From NCBI GenBank assembly GCA_947095535.1, contig OX352772.1, positions 36,227,445-36,291,444 of the forward strand: 64,000 bases of DNA, read 5' to 3'. Made by a program: the position numbers and the translations under genes. Under the pieces are notes generated by a model. The model had not been told where the DNA came from, searched no databases, and saw only the letters and a list, made by a program, of their open reading frames with translations. Positions 45,864 through 59,300 of the stretch are shown one piece after another. The number at the start of each line of letters is the position of its first letter. Positions within the stretch are counted from its first letter, which is position 1. This DNA is from Poecilobothrus nobilitatus (Eukaryota; Arthropoda; Insecta; Diptera; Dolichopodidae).

Positions 45864-48800
45864 AATATCTAAAGATTACGTATAAGTACTTACTTACTTA
45901 AATTTTACAAATTTTTAAGCTTTTTATTTTGTTACAATTTTGTATTAAATTTTTAAATCTTTAGTTTAAATCTTTTTTTAATCTTTAATATGATATGGCA
46001 GGGAAGGTTAGCTTTAGGTTTGATATTTTTGAAAAATACATTTTATGAATGTGGACTTATAAAAATTATAATATAGTTATATAAGTATTTCAATCTAAGT
46101 ATCTATTACATTTATATCAAAATACTTTTAAGTGTTTAAAATAAATTCTCATTCTCAAAAAATTTATAGAATTTTTGTATCAGCACTCTTAAGTATTTGT
46201 ATAACGTCTTTTAATAAACATTTACTGAATTTGACTGATATATTATTTGTTTTGACAATTATTTATTGAGTGCGTAAAATTCCAGTTCAATTAGCAAAAT
46301 ATTTTTTTTTTTTAAATAAAATTTCAAGTACGTTTATTTTCTTACAAAAATAGTATATTATATACTTTATACTTATTTATTGGGTGTAAGTACTTAATCC
46401 TAAATAAAAATTCTCAAATACAAAATTCAAAAATTCCAAATACAAAAATATCAAAATCCCCTAAATAGTTTTGTTATAGTTAATTTGTTTTAAATTTTTT
46501 TTATTTCGCATTAAAGAATTTAATGTTTTTTTACATAAGTATAGTTAAGTATTGTATATTTCAAAAAGAAAGCACTTAAAATAATGGAGACTGCCGCTTA
46601 TAAACTTCCGCTAAAGAAATAATTGAAACCTTAATTGTGTAACTAACTGTAAAATCTGTCCTAATTATGTTTTTTTTACATATTGTATATTTCAAAAACA
46701 ATATTTTATTTTTGAGATTTTATTTTATTCAAAATTTTATGTCTTATATTACAAATAGAAATTAAGCCCAAAGTATCATATAAGTCTTTAATTCACTTTT
46801 TCGGTGGGAGCGGTATTTCGATGGCTGTTATATCATAGAGTCAATTTATTCAACATCTATAAAACTAAGCTATGAAATTAAAACCAGAATGTTTTCAATT
46901 CATTTGAATTCACCTTATAAATCTGATGAACTTTCGCGCCGAAATCTCTACTAAACAATTAAATTATTTTGTAGATATACTTCTTAAATCTATATAAGTA
47001 TGTAGTGGCTTTATTTTTTGTTTTGCGATTTTGAATTTTGTAGTTGCGATTTTGGAATTTTGATATTTTGGAATTTTTGAATTTAAAATTGAAATTTTGA
47101 AATTTAGGCTTTATGTTTAATTTGAAATTTTGTCATTTAGAATAATTTTTTGTTTTTGGAATTTTGTGGCGGTTCCTACTTATTTATTGATAATTTATTT
47201 ATTAGAAAATCTAAAAGACAAGTATGTATAGATAAGAATTTATTTATATTGCGAAAATGTTTATATATATAAGAAAAAAGCAATGAAAAATATTTACTTC
47301 TGTGCCTACTTATAATAAATATTTTTTTTTTAAATCTTCTTGTACTGATTTCCCCCTGATACATAAGTACTTGTTTTTAAACTATAGGTGTCAGGGGTGA
47401 TTACTTAGAAAAAAATTGGACTCCTATTTCTTTTTACTTGAACTTGGACTCATTGAGTAATTAAATAATTCTAGATTAATATTCTTAAAAAACTGTTATA
47501 GTTACTTATACATATAATTAGGAATATTATTTACAACTTAATTGACATGTCAATTTAACTGACATACTTATTGAAGCATGAAGGTTAACACACAACAATT
47601 TTTTTTTCTTGCTATTAAAAGGTAAAGATTTCGAGATTAGATTGTATTTTAATTAAAATTTGTTTGATTTAATTATCGTTATAGTCTAATAAAATTATAA
47701 AATAAAATAAACAAATTTTTCTTTAATAATTAATACTTTTCTTGGTCCTTGTAGTTATTGTCACCTTGAATACAAAATTTTATATTTTTTACTTTTTGTT
47801 TTGTAACTAAGTATTCAATTTTAAAAGAAATAAATTTATTTTAGTGTTTCAGTGACACATTGGAATATAACTATAAAAATTAACAATTTTATGATAAATT
47901 TGAAAGAGAATTACTTGGTTTTTGTAACGTTTTTTTCTACTTTTCACTCCTATAAAGAGCACTGGGCATTTTCAAGTAATTTTTTCTGGAATTATTAGTT
48001 TTACCTGCTTTTACTAAGGTGCATTGATTACTCGACTGTGTAACTATTAAGTATACAAAAATATTAAACACAAATTATGTAATATTTATATTTTTTTTTC
48101 TGTGCGCCATCTATTATCTTGTACAAGAATTATTATTATTAAGTATGTAATTACTTTCTTTTAATGTAAAAAAATATCTTTAATTTACTTTTAAAATTCA
48201 AATATTTTGTAAAGATACATTAAGTTAAAAAAAAAATTAAATATTTTAGGTTTATGTTTTACTTTACATTATTTGTTTTTTGAGGTAGATTTAAACATAT
48301 AACACATCATATACTTATTGTATTCTAATAGTTAGAAGTAGCTTTTTTTATATCAGTCATACCGAGTTTTAATATAAAAACTAAAGTAAATAAATAAGTA
48401 TATAAGATACAATTAAATACGAATAGGTATTTTAAAAATTCATTTTGCCATTATTTACAACGTTTTCTTTTTTTTAAAGAAAGGATTTACATAAAAGTTT
48501 TTTTTTTGCAATTATTTTTTAACGATCTCGTAAGTAAAGTATAAAATAAAAGTTTAAAAAGGTACATTTCATATTTTCTATTTTGTTTTTTTTTTTTTTT
48601 TAACTTTGAATAAAATTTATTTTAGAGAATTTTAAATGTAAACGTTTCAAAAAATATTTATTTTTCTATACAAGCTGTCAATTTTTTTCATTCATACTTT
48701 TTTAATGTTTATTTTAATGATTTTGATATTATATAATTTTACTATTGAATATATTTCATTGAATAATAGCAGCAAATTGTATAACATTTTATTTAGTCTT

Positions 48801-49008
48801 ATCTTATTTACAATTCCATTTATTTAATTTTTGATTAAAATAAAAATATGTAAATAGTTACATAATTTGTGATCTCGTTTCTATTCTTTATAATTAAAAT
48901 CAAATTATAAGTTAAGTATAAAAGAATTTAAAATTTTGAATCATATCATACACGTATATAAATCATTATTTTCGTGCTTTGCTTCTTCTTCACTTCTATA
49001 TGAAGTGA
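45864..49008. other. AT-rich non-coding DNA with an inverted repeat of poor-complexity words
   Basis: 46424-46470 (AAATTCAAAAATTCCAAA, ATATCAAAAT) is inverted relative to 47045-47100 (ATTTTGATATTTTGGAATTT). A GC-richer stretch, 46795-46935 (GGTGGGAGCGGTATTTCGAT), lies between them, suggesting an old transposon. 48104-48112 is GCGCCATCT within TGCGCCATCTATTATCTTG; a near copy, GTGCCATCTATTATCTAGGA, is at 63569-63589. No coding sequence. Confidence 0.35.
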
Positions 49009-49363
49009 ATAGGCGGAATAAACTTCCGTAAAGGGGTGATGAGCTATTAAGATGATGTCATCACATATAACGGTACTTTTTTATCTCCATGTTTCCGAAT
49101 ATATATGCAATTAGCACCGATGCCGCCAGCAATGTATTACAAAATTTTCTTAACATTTTGTACTATTTTATTTACATATAACTACTTACTGTTATATTTT
49201 TGCTCTACGACAGTATACATGAACCATTGAACTATTGAACCCTTGAATTTCTATTAATCTTATGTGATGAAGTGATTAATGAAACCTATGTGATTAATGT
49301 TATGTGATGAAGTCATCTAAATCGATGTTCATCTCTTTGCGGAAGTTTATCCTATAGACGCCC
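49009..49363. mobile_element. MITE-like element of about 355 bp
   Basis: Left TAGGCGGAATAAACTTCCGT, AAAGGGGTGATGA, then AAGATGATGTCATCACAT; right, minus strand, TATAGGATAAACTTCCGCAA, AGAGATGAAC, then TAGATGACTTCATCACAT. Terminal inverted repeats are about 50-55 bp with small gaps; the interior is AT-rich and non-coding. Confidence 0.75.
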
Positions 49364-52300
49364 TTATAGCGCCAGCACTTTATTTATTTCACATCCCTTG
49401 TCAGATTTTTCTCAAATTTTTAACTAAAATCGTTCGATTTATTTGAATTTGAATTAATAAGTTCTGCCAAGCCATTGAATATTTATTATATTCATAGTTA
49501 TTTATTATAGTTAAGTATATATATATATATAACTAACTTTTATGTTTTTTTTATAAGTATAAAAGACATTTTGTTACCTTATATTTTTAAGCTCTAGAAA
49601 ACTTTAATAATTAATTTACTTTATTCCTTAGGAAATATTTTGAATTTATTGAATTTATCTCTTAAATTTTCAAAGTGAGCAATGAACCTTTTGTTATGTC
49701 ACCAGTAAATGGCATATCATGACAGAATTTATTTATTAATGTCTCAGAATGTTTGCGTCAAATATGGAAAAAAAATTGACTCGGGACTTAAAGTAAAGCA
49801 CAATTCATACGCGTCTTTATGTTTCTTAATTTTCATATTAAACTAAACTTCTATTTCTTGAATTATAAGAATAATTATTTCCACTAAGCAGTTGATTTTT
49901 TGGTTCTACAGCTATTATTCTAAATTATAAAACAGAAATAATTACGTCATTTTATATTTTATTCATATTATAGTTTAACTATTTATAAGTATACAATATT
50001 TTATATTTATTAAATCTAAGTTGTTATTCAATATTAATATAGAATGCAACAATTTATTTTCTATAAATTATAAAAATGAAAACAGTGACATAATAATGTC
50101 TAGATAGTTATAGTTTAAAAAAACACTATTAAATTTTCATTGTATATTTTATTAAAAAAAAAAAAAAGAAGCAAAATAAGTATTTTATGAAAATTTTTCG
50201 ATGATTATAATATTTATGTTCAACAGACAACAATACCATATAAGTAAGCAAAGAAAGAATATTATACAACAATAATCTAAAATTTTAATTAAATAACACA
50301 TTCCAATACGTGTTGCATTTATTGCATATTAAGTATAATAAATGTTCACCCTTCACTAAATACATTTTGATATAATATGTATTATAAGTATTCTGTATAA
50401 CATAAAAACACCTTCTATACATATATACACATTTAAACATATATTTCCTATTGAAAAATTCATGAAAAGATTTTTATAAAATGCCGGATTCATTAATTTA
50501 ATCTAGAATTTTTCATCAAAATTCAAAAAAAAAAAAAACAAAAACAAGAGCCTATTGAATTTAGTGTTCGTTCTTGTTGTTATTGGTGCTACTATACATT
50601 TTTTTTTTTTTAATTTTTTTTTTATTTTATTGAAACCTATAGTTATAAATAAAAAGCCAAATAGTTAATGCGCCATTTCCCGTCCGGAATTAATTTAAAA
50701 TACAAAAAATAACAAAAAAAAAAAAAAAAAAAAATAGAAAAATATAGAAAGTTTATAAAAGATGGGGCATAGTTAAATTATCAACAACATCCGTGGTTGA
50801 AATATGAGCATTACTAGACTTCTATGATGTATATATATATTGTGTACTCAATACTCATATTACTTGTTCTTCATTTATACTTAGTTATGGGAATTTAACA
50901 AAAACCAAAAAAAAAAAAAAACTATTAATGTATTTAGTTAATTCCTCCTATAAGATATTATTTAGAATGTTTTTTTTTTGTTAATTTTTTGAATCATTTT
51001 AAAATGTATCTTTATTCTCTTTTGAGAATTTATTTTTTTTTTATTTTCAGTAGGAAATTTTTTGATAATTAAAATTTATTTAATTATTCGGCAAAAAAAA
51101 AAAAAAAAAACAATATCTGTCATTTCAAGAAAAATATATGACGTAAATGATTATATCATCATAATCTCTCTGGTATAAAATACCGACCAAGCGTAACTAA
51201 AAATATTCAAAGTACAATTTATTGTGTCACTTTAACATTTCCCTTCCTAATTTGGGGCATTTTATCAAAATGAAATATATACCTTTAATTATGCAAAAAA
51301 TTTTTGTTATTAAATTTAAAGATTTTATTTAAACGAGTGGAAAAAAAAAGACTCCTTTCTGAAAAAAATTCATAGACTAGAAGAAGAGTTAGTATATTAT
51401 ATCATGAAATATGAATAATTCTATCGAAACACATCTATCACATCTCACATCGAAACAAAATGAAAACGTTAACATTCTTTTTATTCTTTTTTTCGAACAA
51501 CAATAAATGATAGATGATATTACAATTATCGCGTCGTTGTAACTCTCGCTTTGACATTTAATAAAGAACATATGACAAACATGAACACACATGAACATAT
51601 GACAAATGGAATTTGTGGAAGTTTTTAAAGGGAACTTGGATTAAATGACGTAAAGCGAGTATATCTTACTTTAGTAGTTTGTACTATTTTTTAATATTGA
51701 GTCGCGTTGATGTTTTATAATAATAATACCGCGTTGAATAATTATAACAAGCTAAGTAATTTATGTAAATTAAATAATTATTAAAGGGTTAGTATAAAAA
51801 GAAATTGCAAAAAAGTTGGAGAAATACGACATATTTTTCTAATTTTTAGTTTTTTAATTAAGTATTATATGGGAATGACTGTAAATAAAAACAACTGAAA
51901 TAAAACGGTTCTATTACGAATATTGTAACATTACTTTTAAAACGAAGTATAACTTTACAGCTGCATGTGACTAAAGGATGCGATCATTGCCATAATAGTT
52001 TAAACGTTAAATATATTTTAATTATGAAAAAATATGTTAAAGCTGTACTAGTTTGAGAATAAAATTCATAAAATATTTTTATTTTTATTTACGAAACTTT
52101 TTTTTACTATAGACTGTAGATTTCATATTGAACAAGAGAGTGTATAAAACGAAAAATTTTTAAAGGTACACATTTTCAAAAAGATAATAAAAATGGTTTT
52201 CGAATTGTGAATATTTTTGAAGTAAAATTTGTAATTTCTTAAGTTTTTATGTAAGAAAAAAATGTGAAAAATTTGGGAACATTTTCTTCAATTTTAAAGA

Positions 52301-52371
52301 AAACAAATATATAGTATGTAGTTAAAAAGAGCGATTAACATAATGTAATACAATATAATATTGAAGTTTTG
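49364..52371. other. AT-rich non-coding DNA
   Basis: No coding sequence or recognised repeat. Confidence 0.5.
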
Positions 52372-52422
52372 ATGCCCTGGAAAGTTTCAATGCGGCCCGG
52401 CCAAAAACATTTTGCCCCCCTG
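52372..52422 (-). mobile_element. Isolated hAT-like terminus
   Basis: On the minus strand: CAGGGGGGCAAAATGTTTTT, GGCCGGGCCGCATTGAAACT, TTCCAGGGC. A CAGGG start followed by a GGCCG-rich segment and ...CATTG is typical of hAT terminal regions. It stands out sharply from the AT-rich context. No matching opposite end was found nearby, so this is a fragment. Confidence 0.4.
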
Positions 52423-52651
52423 CTTCCAACCTTAAAGAATTTTAATTAATTTAATTTAAAATAAATATAACTGCTTAATTGAAATTTTTTTTTTTTATAT
52501 TAAGTATATCGTGCAGATATAAATGTCTACCGCTATTTTTACGATCCGTTTTCCTTAAGCATGTGGGTCATCTCGGTAGGTACAAATATTCAATTATAAT
52601 TATATTTAATATTTTGTTTACATTATTTTATTATATTTTATATATTATTTT

Positions 52652-52722
52652 TGAGCTGACCGGGGTTTGAACCCGAGACCTTTTGTCTGACAAACCGTTG
52701 ACTTACGCACTTCACCATTGGT
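52652..52722 (-). mobile_element. tRNA-like head, SINE family 2
   Basis: Minus strand ACCAATGGTGAAGTGCGTAA (degenerate A box), AACGGTTTGTCAGACAAAAG, then TCTCGGGTTCAAACCCCGGT with an intact B box (GGTTCAAACC) and T-arm pairing (TCGGG/CCCGG), then CAGCTCA. The anticodon arm does not fold properly, and a related degraded sequence lies at 41922, so it is a tRNA-derived repeat rather than a tRNA gene. A GC-richer stretch just to its right (52810-52872: GAGGTCTGAGTCATATGGCC...CTGGACCTCACACAGTCATC) may be part of the same insertion. Confidence 0.6.
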
Positions 52723-52959
52723 AAGATGAATTGAAATTTATTTTTATTTTTTTTTTTTTTCATTTTTAATTGAATTTAGTTTTTTTAACATTTAACATAA
52801 CAGAAAATTAACATGAGGTCTGAGTCATATGGCCCTCCCAGTCCTACCATCTGGACCTCACACAGTCATCGTCTGTTCAATTACCAAATTATTAATTACC
52901 TGCGTCTAAATTTTTTTACTGCTGATAGAAGGAAGTGAAAAAAGTTTTTCAGATATAAC
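52723..52959. other. Spacer with a GC-richer repeat fragment
   Basis: 52810-52872 is GC-rich for the window. Part of it (minus strand GACTGTGTGAGGTC) recurs at about 16133-16146, supporting a dispersed repeat. Confidence 0.4.
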
Positions 52960-53200
52960 TTATGCTTATTCTTAAAGATCTTCTTCCATTCTAAATTTTA
53001 AGGTTCTGTCTGAAAGCGTTCCAGAGATACGGAGATGTAAAAATTTTGTAAAATTATAGTTTTACAATAAATAAAACTGTTTTTAGATTGAAAAAATCTT
53101 CAGCAGAATTTAGTCATATATAAACATTTGAAAATATGAAGAGCTGTAACTTCTTAACGGATGGCGCTACATACAATATAGTTTGGCTTTGATTCAATTA
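52960..53200 (+). repeat. Diverged relative of the 54750-55510 element
   Basis: Shares GATTGAAAAAATCTTCAGCA (53088; GATTGAAAAAATCTTAAGCA at 55257), AGCGTT, and AGAGCTGTAACTTCTTAACG/GATGGCGCTACAT against GGGGCTGTAACTCCGGAATG/GAGAGGGCTACAT, in the same order and spacing. Ends not found. Confidence 0.6.
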
Positions 53201-54749
53201 AATATTGAATTAGCGAATTTAGTCAAATTTAAATTTAAATTATGAAAAATAAAAAATACTTTTATTTAGAGTTTTCAAATTTTGAGGAAATTCAACAAAG
53301 ATTCAACATTGCAAAAATTATAAACGATTTAACTGATGTGTAATAATTTTCAAAATTGTGTTGCGTTTTATTTAATATAAGTAATAATAAATTATACCTA
53401 ATAAATTTTCTTTATTTTTAAAAATTTTTTTTTTTTTCCGCAATTTTTATGAAAACTATTAAGTACTTAAAGTTTTTTTTTTAATGAAAGAAAAAACATT
53501 CTCAGGTTTCCTCTGTATGCCAATTTAAGACATTTAATAAACTTTAAATTTTATAAACTGCACTACTGCAGTAGTAAAAACCACACAATATACAGTTACT
53601 TGTATATATATATTTTATATATATATATTCGAATATTAGTTTTCAATTTTCATAGAAGCAAAAATTGAATTAAAACAATATTATATAAAAGAATAATTTT
53701 TTATATTTGCTTCAGTTACTTTAGTTCATTTTAATTTTCTGGGTAAATTATATTCAAAACCTACTCTAACTATACGATTTATTCTGACGATAATGATGTA
53801 ATCAAATCACCCACCGAATAATTATTATTATTCAGAACAATGTGCTCAGTGTTAGAGGAGAAACTCATTTTTATACAAATTTTATTTTTTACTTTTTAAA
53901 ATTTTATTTTTTTTGTTTTTGTTGTTCATATTTATTTGCTTTTAAATTTTGATGAACTTCACCTCTATTGACCCCAAAAAAAATATATGTGTATATATAT
54001 ACAGAAAAGTTTGAGGAATGTGTTAAAACTCACACTATGGATTGTAATTCCATTTATATATACATATACAGATGTATTAAGTTCCATCATAACAATGGTA
54101 ATAGTGATGGTGATACATTATAGTGTATAATGTATAATGGTAATTTCTTTGGGCGCATTCAACTGACAAAATTTTAAGTTTTACTTCTCGAGCACTTTGG
54201 TATAATGTAAATTTAAAAAAATGTGTTGTTAGATTTTAAAAATATTTTAAATTTTTAGAATATACATACTTATATAGATTTATATTGAAATATTTGAAAG
54301 GTTTGAATAAAATTTAAAAAGGAAAATTATTATAAGACTTTCTTATATTTAAATTAAATAGTTGTATAAAGAGGCAATTAATTAAGGCTAAGAATCTTTT
54401 GTGGTTAAATGGTTAGAATAGTGTAAATAATTAATTGCAATCTATATAAAATATAAATCTTAGAGATAATTTAATAATTATTCGGTAGTTTGATTTGGAA
54501 ATTAAACAAAAAAAAAAAAATATTGGAATATAAAATAATGCATAAGTATAAACATTTTGTGCAAGTAACTATGTATAAGTATTTAGTAAATTTAAACATT
54601 TTGGTTTTTATTTCAATGATTCTTAATACTTTCATAATTGTTTCTACATACTTACGTATATATTTTGGTTAATTGAAATTAACCTTAAAAGTTTTTGAGA
54701 ATAAATTTTCCAAAAAGAAAAAAAACAAGATAGAATGTAAACCAACGGT
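53201..54749. other. AT-rich non-coding DNA
   Basis: Nothing recognised. Confidence 0.5.
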
Positions 54750-55510
54750 TTTTAAAAGCGCACATTTCCAAAACACAATACAAACTGTTTAGAATTGTGA
54801 CTTGCACAAAAATTTGAAAATTTAAGAAATTTTTTGTAATAAGAGAAAATATGTGAAAATAACACTTTTCTGAAATTTTGATGTAAGTCCAGAACCCTTT
54901 ATAACTAAGAAAAACCGTTAACACACATAAAAATATATTACTGGAGCTTTAAGTTTTTTATCTTGCCGAAGTAAAATGTGTATAGGTGCCTAAGGTACAG
55001 GTGTTTAAAAATAAAAAATTTTCAATTTTTGAGCCTTAATAGCTCATAAACAGGGTGTGATCCAAAAAAAATTTGTGAGCAAACTTATACTAGTTAATTC
55101 TAAAAGTTTTTTCTGCTCTCAAAATTTCAAGTCCCTATTTTTAAAAGCGTTATAAAGGTATGCAAAATTTGGTTTTCACATAACGGTAAATTTAAATACT
55201 AAATTTAAAAAAATTATTACAAAGATAAAAAAAGTACCTGTCGAATGACGTTCTCAGATTGAAAAAATCTTAAGCAGAACATGAGATTTATGCATTTAAA
55301 AATAGGGCTTTTTCAAAGTTTGAGGGGCTGTAACTCCGGAATGGAGAGGGCTACATGAAAAAGTTGTTCTATTTTTTTTATGAGACCTACTCATGGTTAA
55401 AAAATTTTTTCTCTATCTTTAACGGTGTAGAAGTTTTGTAAACAGATGGACGGACAGAGTGAAACTAATAAGCACATTTTTTCAACATTTTTTTGGAAAT
55501 GTGCTAAAAA
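54750..55510. mobile_element. Inverted-repeat element of about 760 bp
   Basis: Left TTTTTAAAAGCGCACATTTC, CAAA and right, minus strand, TTTTTAGCACATTTCCAAAA are inverted with a short gap. The interior has GC-richer blocks including GGGGCTGTAACTCCGGAATG and, near the right end, AGATGGACGGACAGAGTGAA. The minus-strand 79-codon frame at 54685-54924 overlaps the end and is not a gene. Confidence 0.6.
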
Positions 55511-56089
55511 TGTTTTTTCTGATGGTTTTAATGGTTCTCTATGTTCTATGACATAAAGCAATGATATTTTAATCATTTGGGTATTTTAACTAAATAGTTT
55601 TATATAAATATATATTAATTTTACTGAACTGTACAGGCACTTAATACATATCTTAATCTGAGTAATATATTTTTTTTTTCAATTTGGTTTTTTTTTATTT
55701 ATTATTTTGTGAAACCAAATTTCGACCATAATCCTAAACGGTTAAATTTAAAAATTTGAAATTTGTAAATTTGAAAAAGTTTTTACTTTGTTTAAGAGAT
55801 ATTAATACATAGATCAAAAATTGAAAATTTAAGTACTATTTTTAGTCACTTTGATATTTTGACATCTGTAAAAATTTATTCAACTCTATATCTAGAGTTA
55901 CCTTCAAATTGGAGATATAAGTATATATAAGTATTCGAGTAGTGTTCTTGATTTTTCACGATTATCTTCTTTGTAGAGAAAAAATTTTAAGAAAAATTTC
56001 AAATTTAAATACAAAAATAATCAATTCTAGAATGCTTTATATTATTTTCTATGGTTTTGGAAATTCATTCATTTAAAAATCCTTGATTA
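55511..56089. other. AT-rich non-coding DNA
   Basis: Nothing recognised. Confidence 0.5.
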
Positions 56090-56345
56090 GTTTCTATACT
56101 GGATTGTTTTTGTATCCTATTATAGGTTAGTCCAAATATCAAAATTTAATAATAAAGTTTTAACAATTTTGAAAAGTATGTATACGTATTGCGTTTCGTA
56201 ACTTATGGGATTTATTGTTGTTTCTATACTGGATCGTTTTTGTATCCTATTATAGGTTAGTCCAAATATCAAAATTTAATAATAAAGTTTTAACAATTTT
56301 GAAAAGTATACGTATTGCGTTTCGTAACTTGTGGGATTTATTGTT
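56090..56345 (+). repeat. Recent tandem duplication of about 130 bp
   Basis: 56090-56219 and 56220-56345 are nearly identical. Differences are GGATTG against GGATCG, ACTTATGGG against ACTTGTGGG, and loss of one GTAT in the second copy. The repeat begins GTTTCTATACTGGAT and ends GGGATTTATTGTT. Confidence 0.95.
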
Positions 56346-59300
56346 TAAATTAAATAAAAATTTTGTTTTGTCAGAAAAGAAAAAGTGAATCATTGTAGAC
56401 AAAGTGTGAATAATTGAAAAACTTCACCAAAAGGTCCATATTGATTAGAAGTTGATGATAAAAAGAACTCAGTTATAAATCATAAGTAAATGTAATTATG
56501 GAACAGATTGTACAATAGATCCTTTTTCAAACCGATTCATTTCTAAGAATATGAACAATAGCAAATTTTTACAATAAGACAATGTACAAATTTTTTTTGT
56601 AAAATTTTATAGATGTACAGATTTTTGAAAATTCTTTCTCAGAAATTATAACTAAATTTAAACCCTAAATTAAACTAAATCAAAATCATTAGCATTGATT
56701 GAGATTCGAGTCGAAAGTGCGTTGTATTTTTTTTTATAGAATATTTTGTTCAATATTTTTATTGCGGGACAAAGTATTTAAAGTGTTGACTCGCGTATTA
56801 CTTTGATTGTTAAGCAGAATCTATAATTATAATTTAGTAGTTTTCAGCCACACACTATGTATTATGACATTCCGCTAAGTTTTGAATAGAAGTAGTTTTG
56901 GATACGATTTTTCTATTACAAAATTTACATTAACATATAACATATATATATATATATGTATGTTTAGAATCATGATTTTTTTGTTTTCTTTTGGAATCAA
57001 GAAATTTTGTATCAGATACGATTTTTTCGTAATTTAGATATCACGTTAAAATATTCTTACACACCTGCTGCTAGAGGGCTTTTAGTAAATTATTTATATT
57101 TATTTATATTTAAATGATAACTAGCTGGCCAAATTAAAAACGTGAAGCGACACTAGAGTTGATTCTATCCAAGTTGAAATTTGTGACAAAATAGACGCAA
57201 AAATGTAATATTTCTAGTCATTTCTAATTATGTGTCGAAATTGTTAAGGCATTATGCGTTAAGTAAAAAGTTTCGTATACGTTCCGTAACTATACGCGTA
57301 GTAAAAGAGACTAGAAATATATATTGCAACTGTTACCACAATTTTTTTTACAAATAAGGGTAGGGTTGGATATGGAATATATAATATATTTAAAAGAAAA
57401 TATTTAGAATTTTAAAATTATTATTACATTTTTTTTATAGAAATTTAGTAAAATTTAAAATACATATAAGTATATGAAATATGTTTTTAAATTGACAAGA
57501 AAGCAACGATATCATTGTGTCATCTAAATAATGTTGGAAACTTGAGTAAAATAGGGCGTACAACCAAACTGAAATCGGTAATCAAAGCTATACCAGTATT
57601 CGGTCAACACCTTTAGTAAACAAAATAAACTTTTCAAATTTGATTAAAATTTAATTTTATATATTTAGTTATTTTTTAAATTTAGTCTAAACATCCATAT
57701 TTACATTAAAGTAAACATCAATAAATTTCATTTCATTATTATTTTATCATGTAAATGGTCAGCTTGTTATAAGAATCTATTTCACTTAATGATGCATGAC
57801 ATTTATTGTTCTATTATATATCAGAACATGTGTATTTAAACATAATTATATATATATATGTATATATATATACGAAATTCTGACTGAAAAATAAAAAAAA
57901 GTTTCATCTATAAGTATATAACTACAATATAATATTTTTATCAAAATTTCCAAATGATTAGAGCGATATACAAATAAAGCATATCTACATAAGTACTCGT
58001 ATATATTTAAAAAAAATTACAAAAGGAATCGTTTTGATTTTAATTTTACCAAAATTAAAAAAAAAAATTTATCATTATTAAGATAAAAAAAATTTTAAAT
58101 GACCTTGAATATGATACCCATTATACGATGTATAATTTTCTATATTATAATAAATGAAATTGAATAATGAAAATATTATAAAAATTGAAGATTACTTATA
58201 ATAAAAAATATATTTATTGGTTTTTCGAAACCATTGATGATATTCAATTACTTTTTATTTATTTTTTTCTTTTTATCGCATTTTTGAAGTATTAATAAAT
58301 TGTTTTTTAAAAATCAATTTAAATAAAAACAAAAATGTAGAAAAAACAAAAAAAAAAAAAAAACTTTTCGTGTTTCAATTCAAATTTATTCAATCAGTAA
58401 TCAATCATTCCCCACCTTACCTTATCTGTACTTGTACGTATATAAGTACTTTCTTATAGTGAAATTTTAAGAATTATTAGAATTTAAATAGTTACTTATT
58501 GTTGTAAATTGTTTGGGTTTATTATATATAAATGAAGTATATATATATATTATACATAAATGAAGTCATACATAATATAGATTGACTGATTGTATATTTA
58601 AATCGACCAACCATAAATATCATTTATATAATTATTTGCGTAATAAAATGGAAATTTTTACCTCAATTATAATAATGTTATATATGTACATATATACAAT
58701 GAAATATTCCATGATTGAAACGCTTGATTAACTAGTGATGTTCTCGCTATTATATTTTTGTTTTCAATAAGTACTTATTTTTTTTTTGATTTCTTTTCAA
58801 AATTTTTTACTTATATTTTAATATAATCATAAATATATATATATGCATATATGGATACTTATATCTGTAATACACCCTCGTTTTATTTTAATATATATTT
58901 AATATATAGAATTTATAACTATAAGTAAGTATATAGGTAGATATATATAGTTTATATGAATTAAGTGTATTTTATTTCATCTACCAATGAAGTCATGAAA
59001 TCAAAGGAAATAGCAAATAAAGAACAATAAAAAAGAATAACAAACAGGAAAACAAAAAAAAAAACAAAAATCATTTTGTGTCTAAATTTAGCACTTCAAT
59101 TTAGCAAAAAAAAAAAAATACACCTTATAGTTTAACCACCAATTTATAGAGAGTATGAATTAACATTATTTTCTATATACATAAGTATACGTACGGATAT
59201 ATATGCATATATATACGTATATATTTTTGTACGTATAGTTGTTGGAAAATAAAAAAAAAAATTCAATTCATTGTACTTGAAATGTACTTTTATGGTAGAC

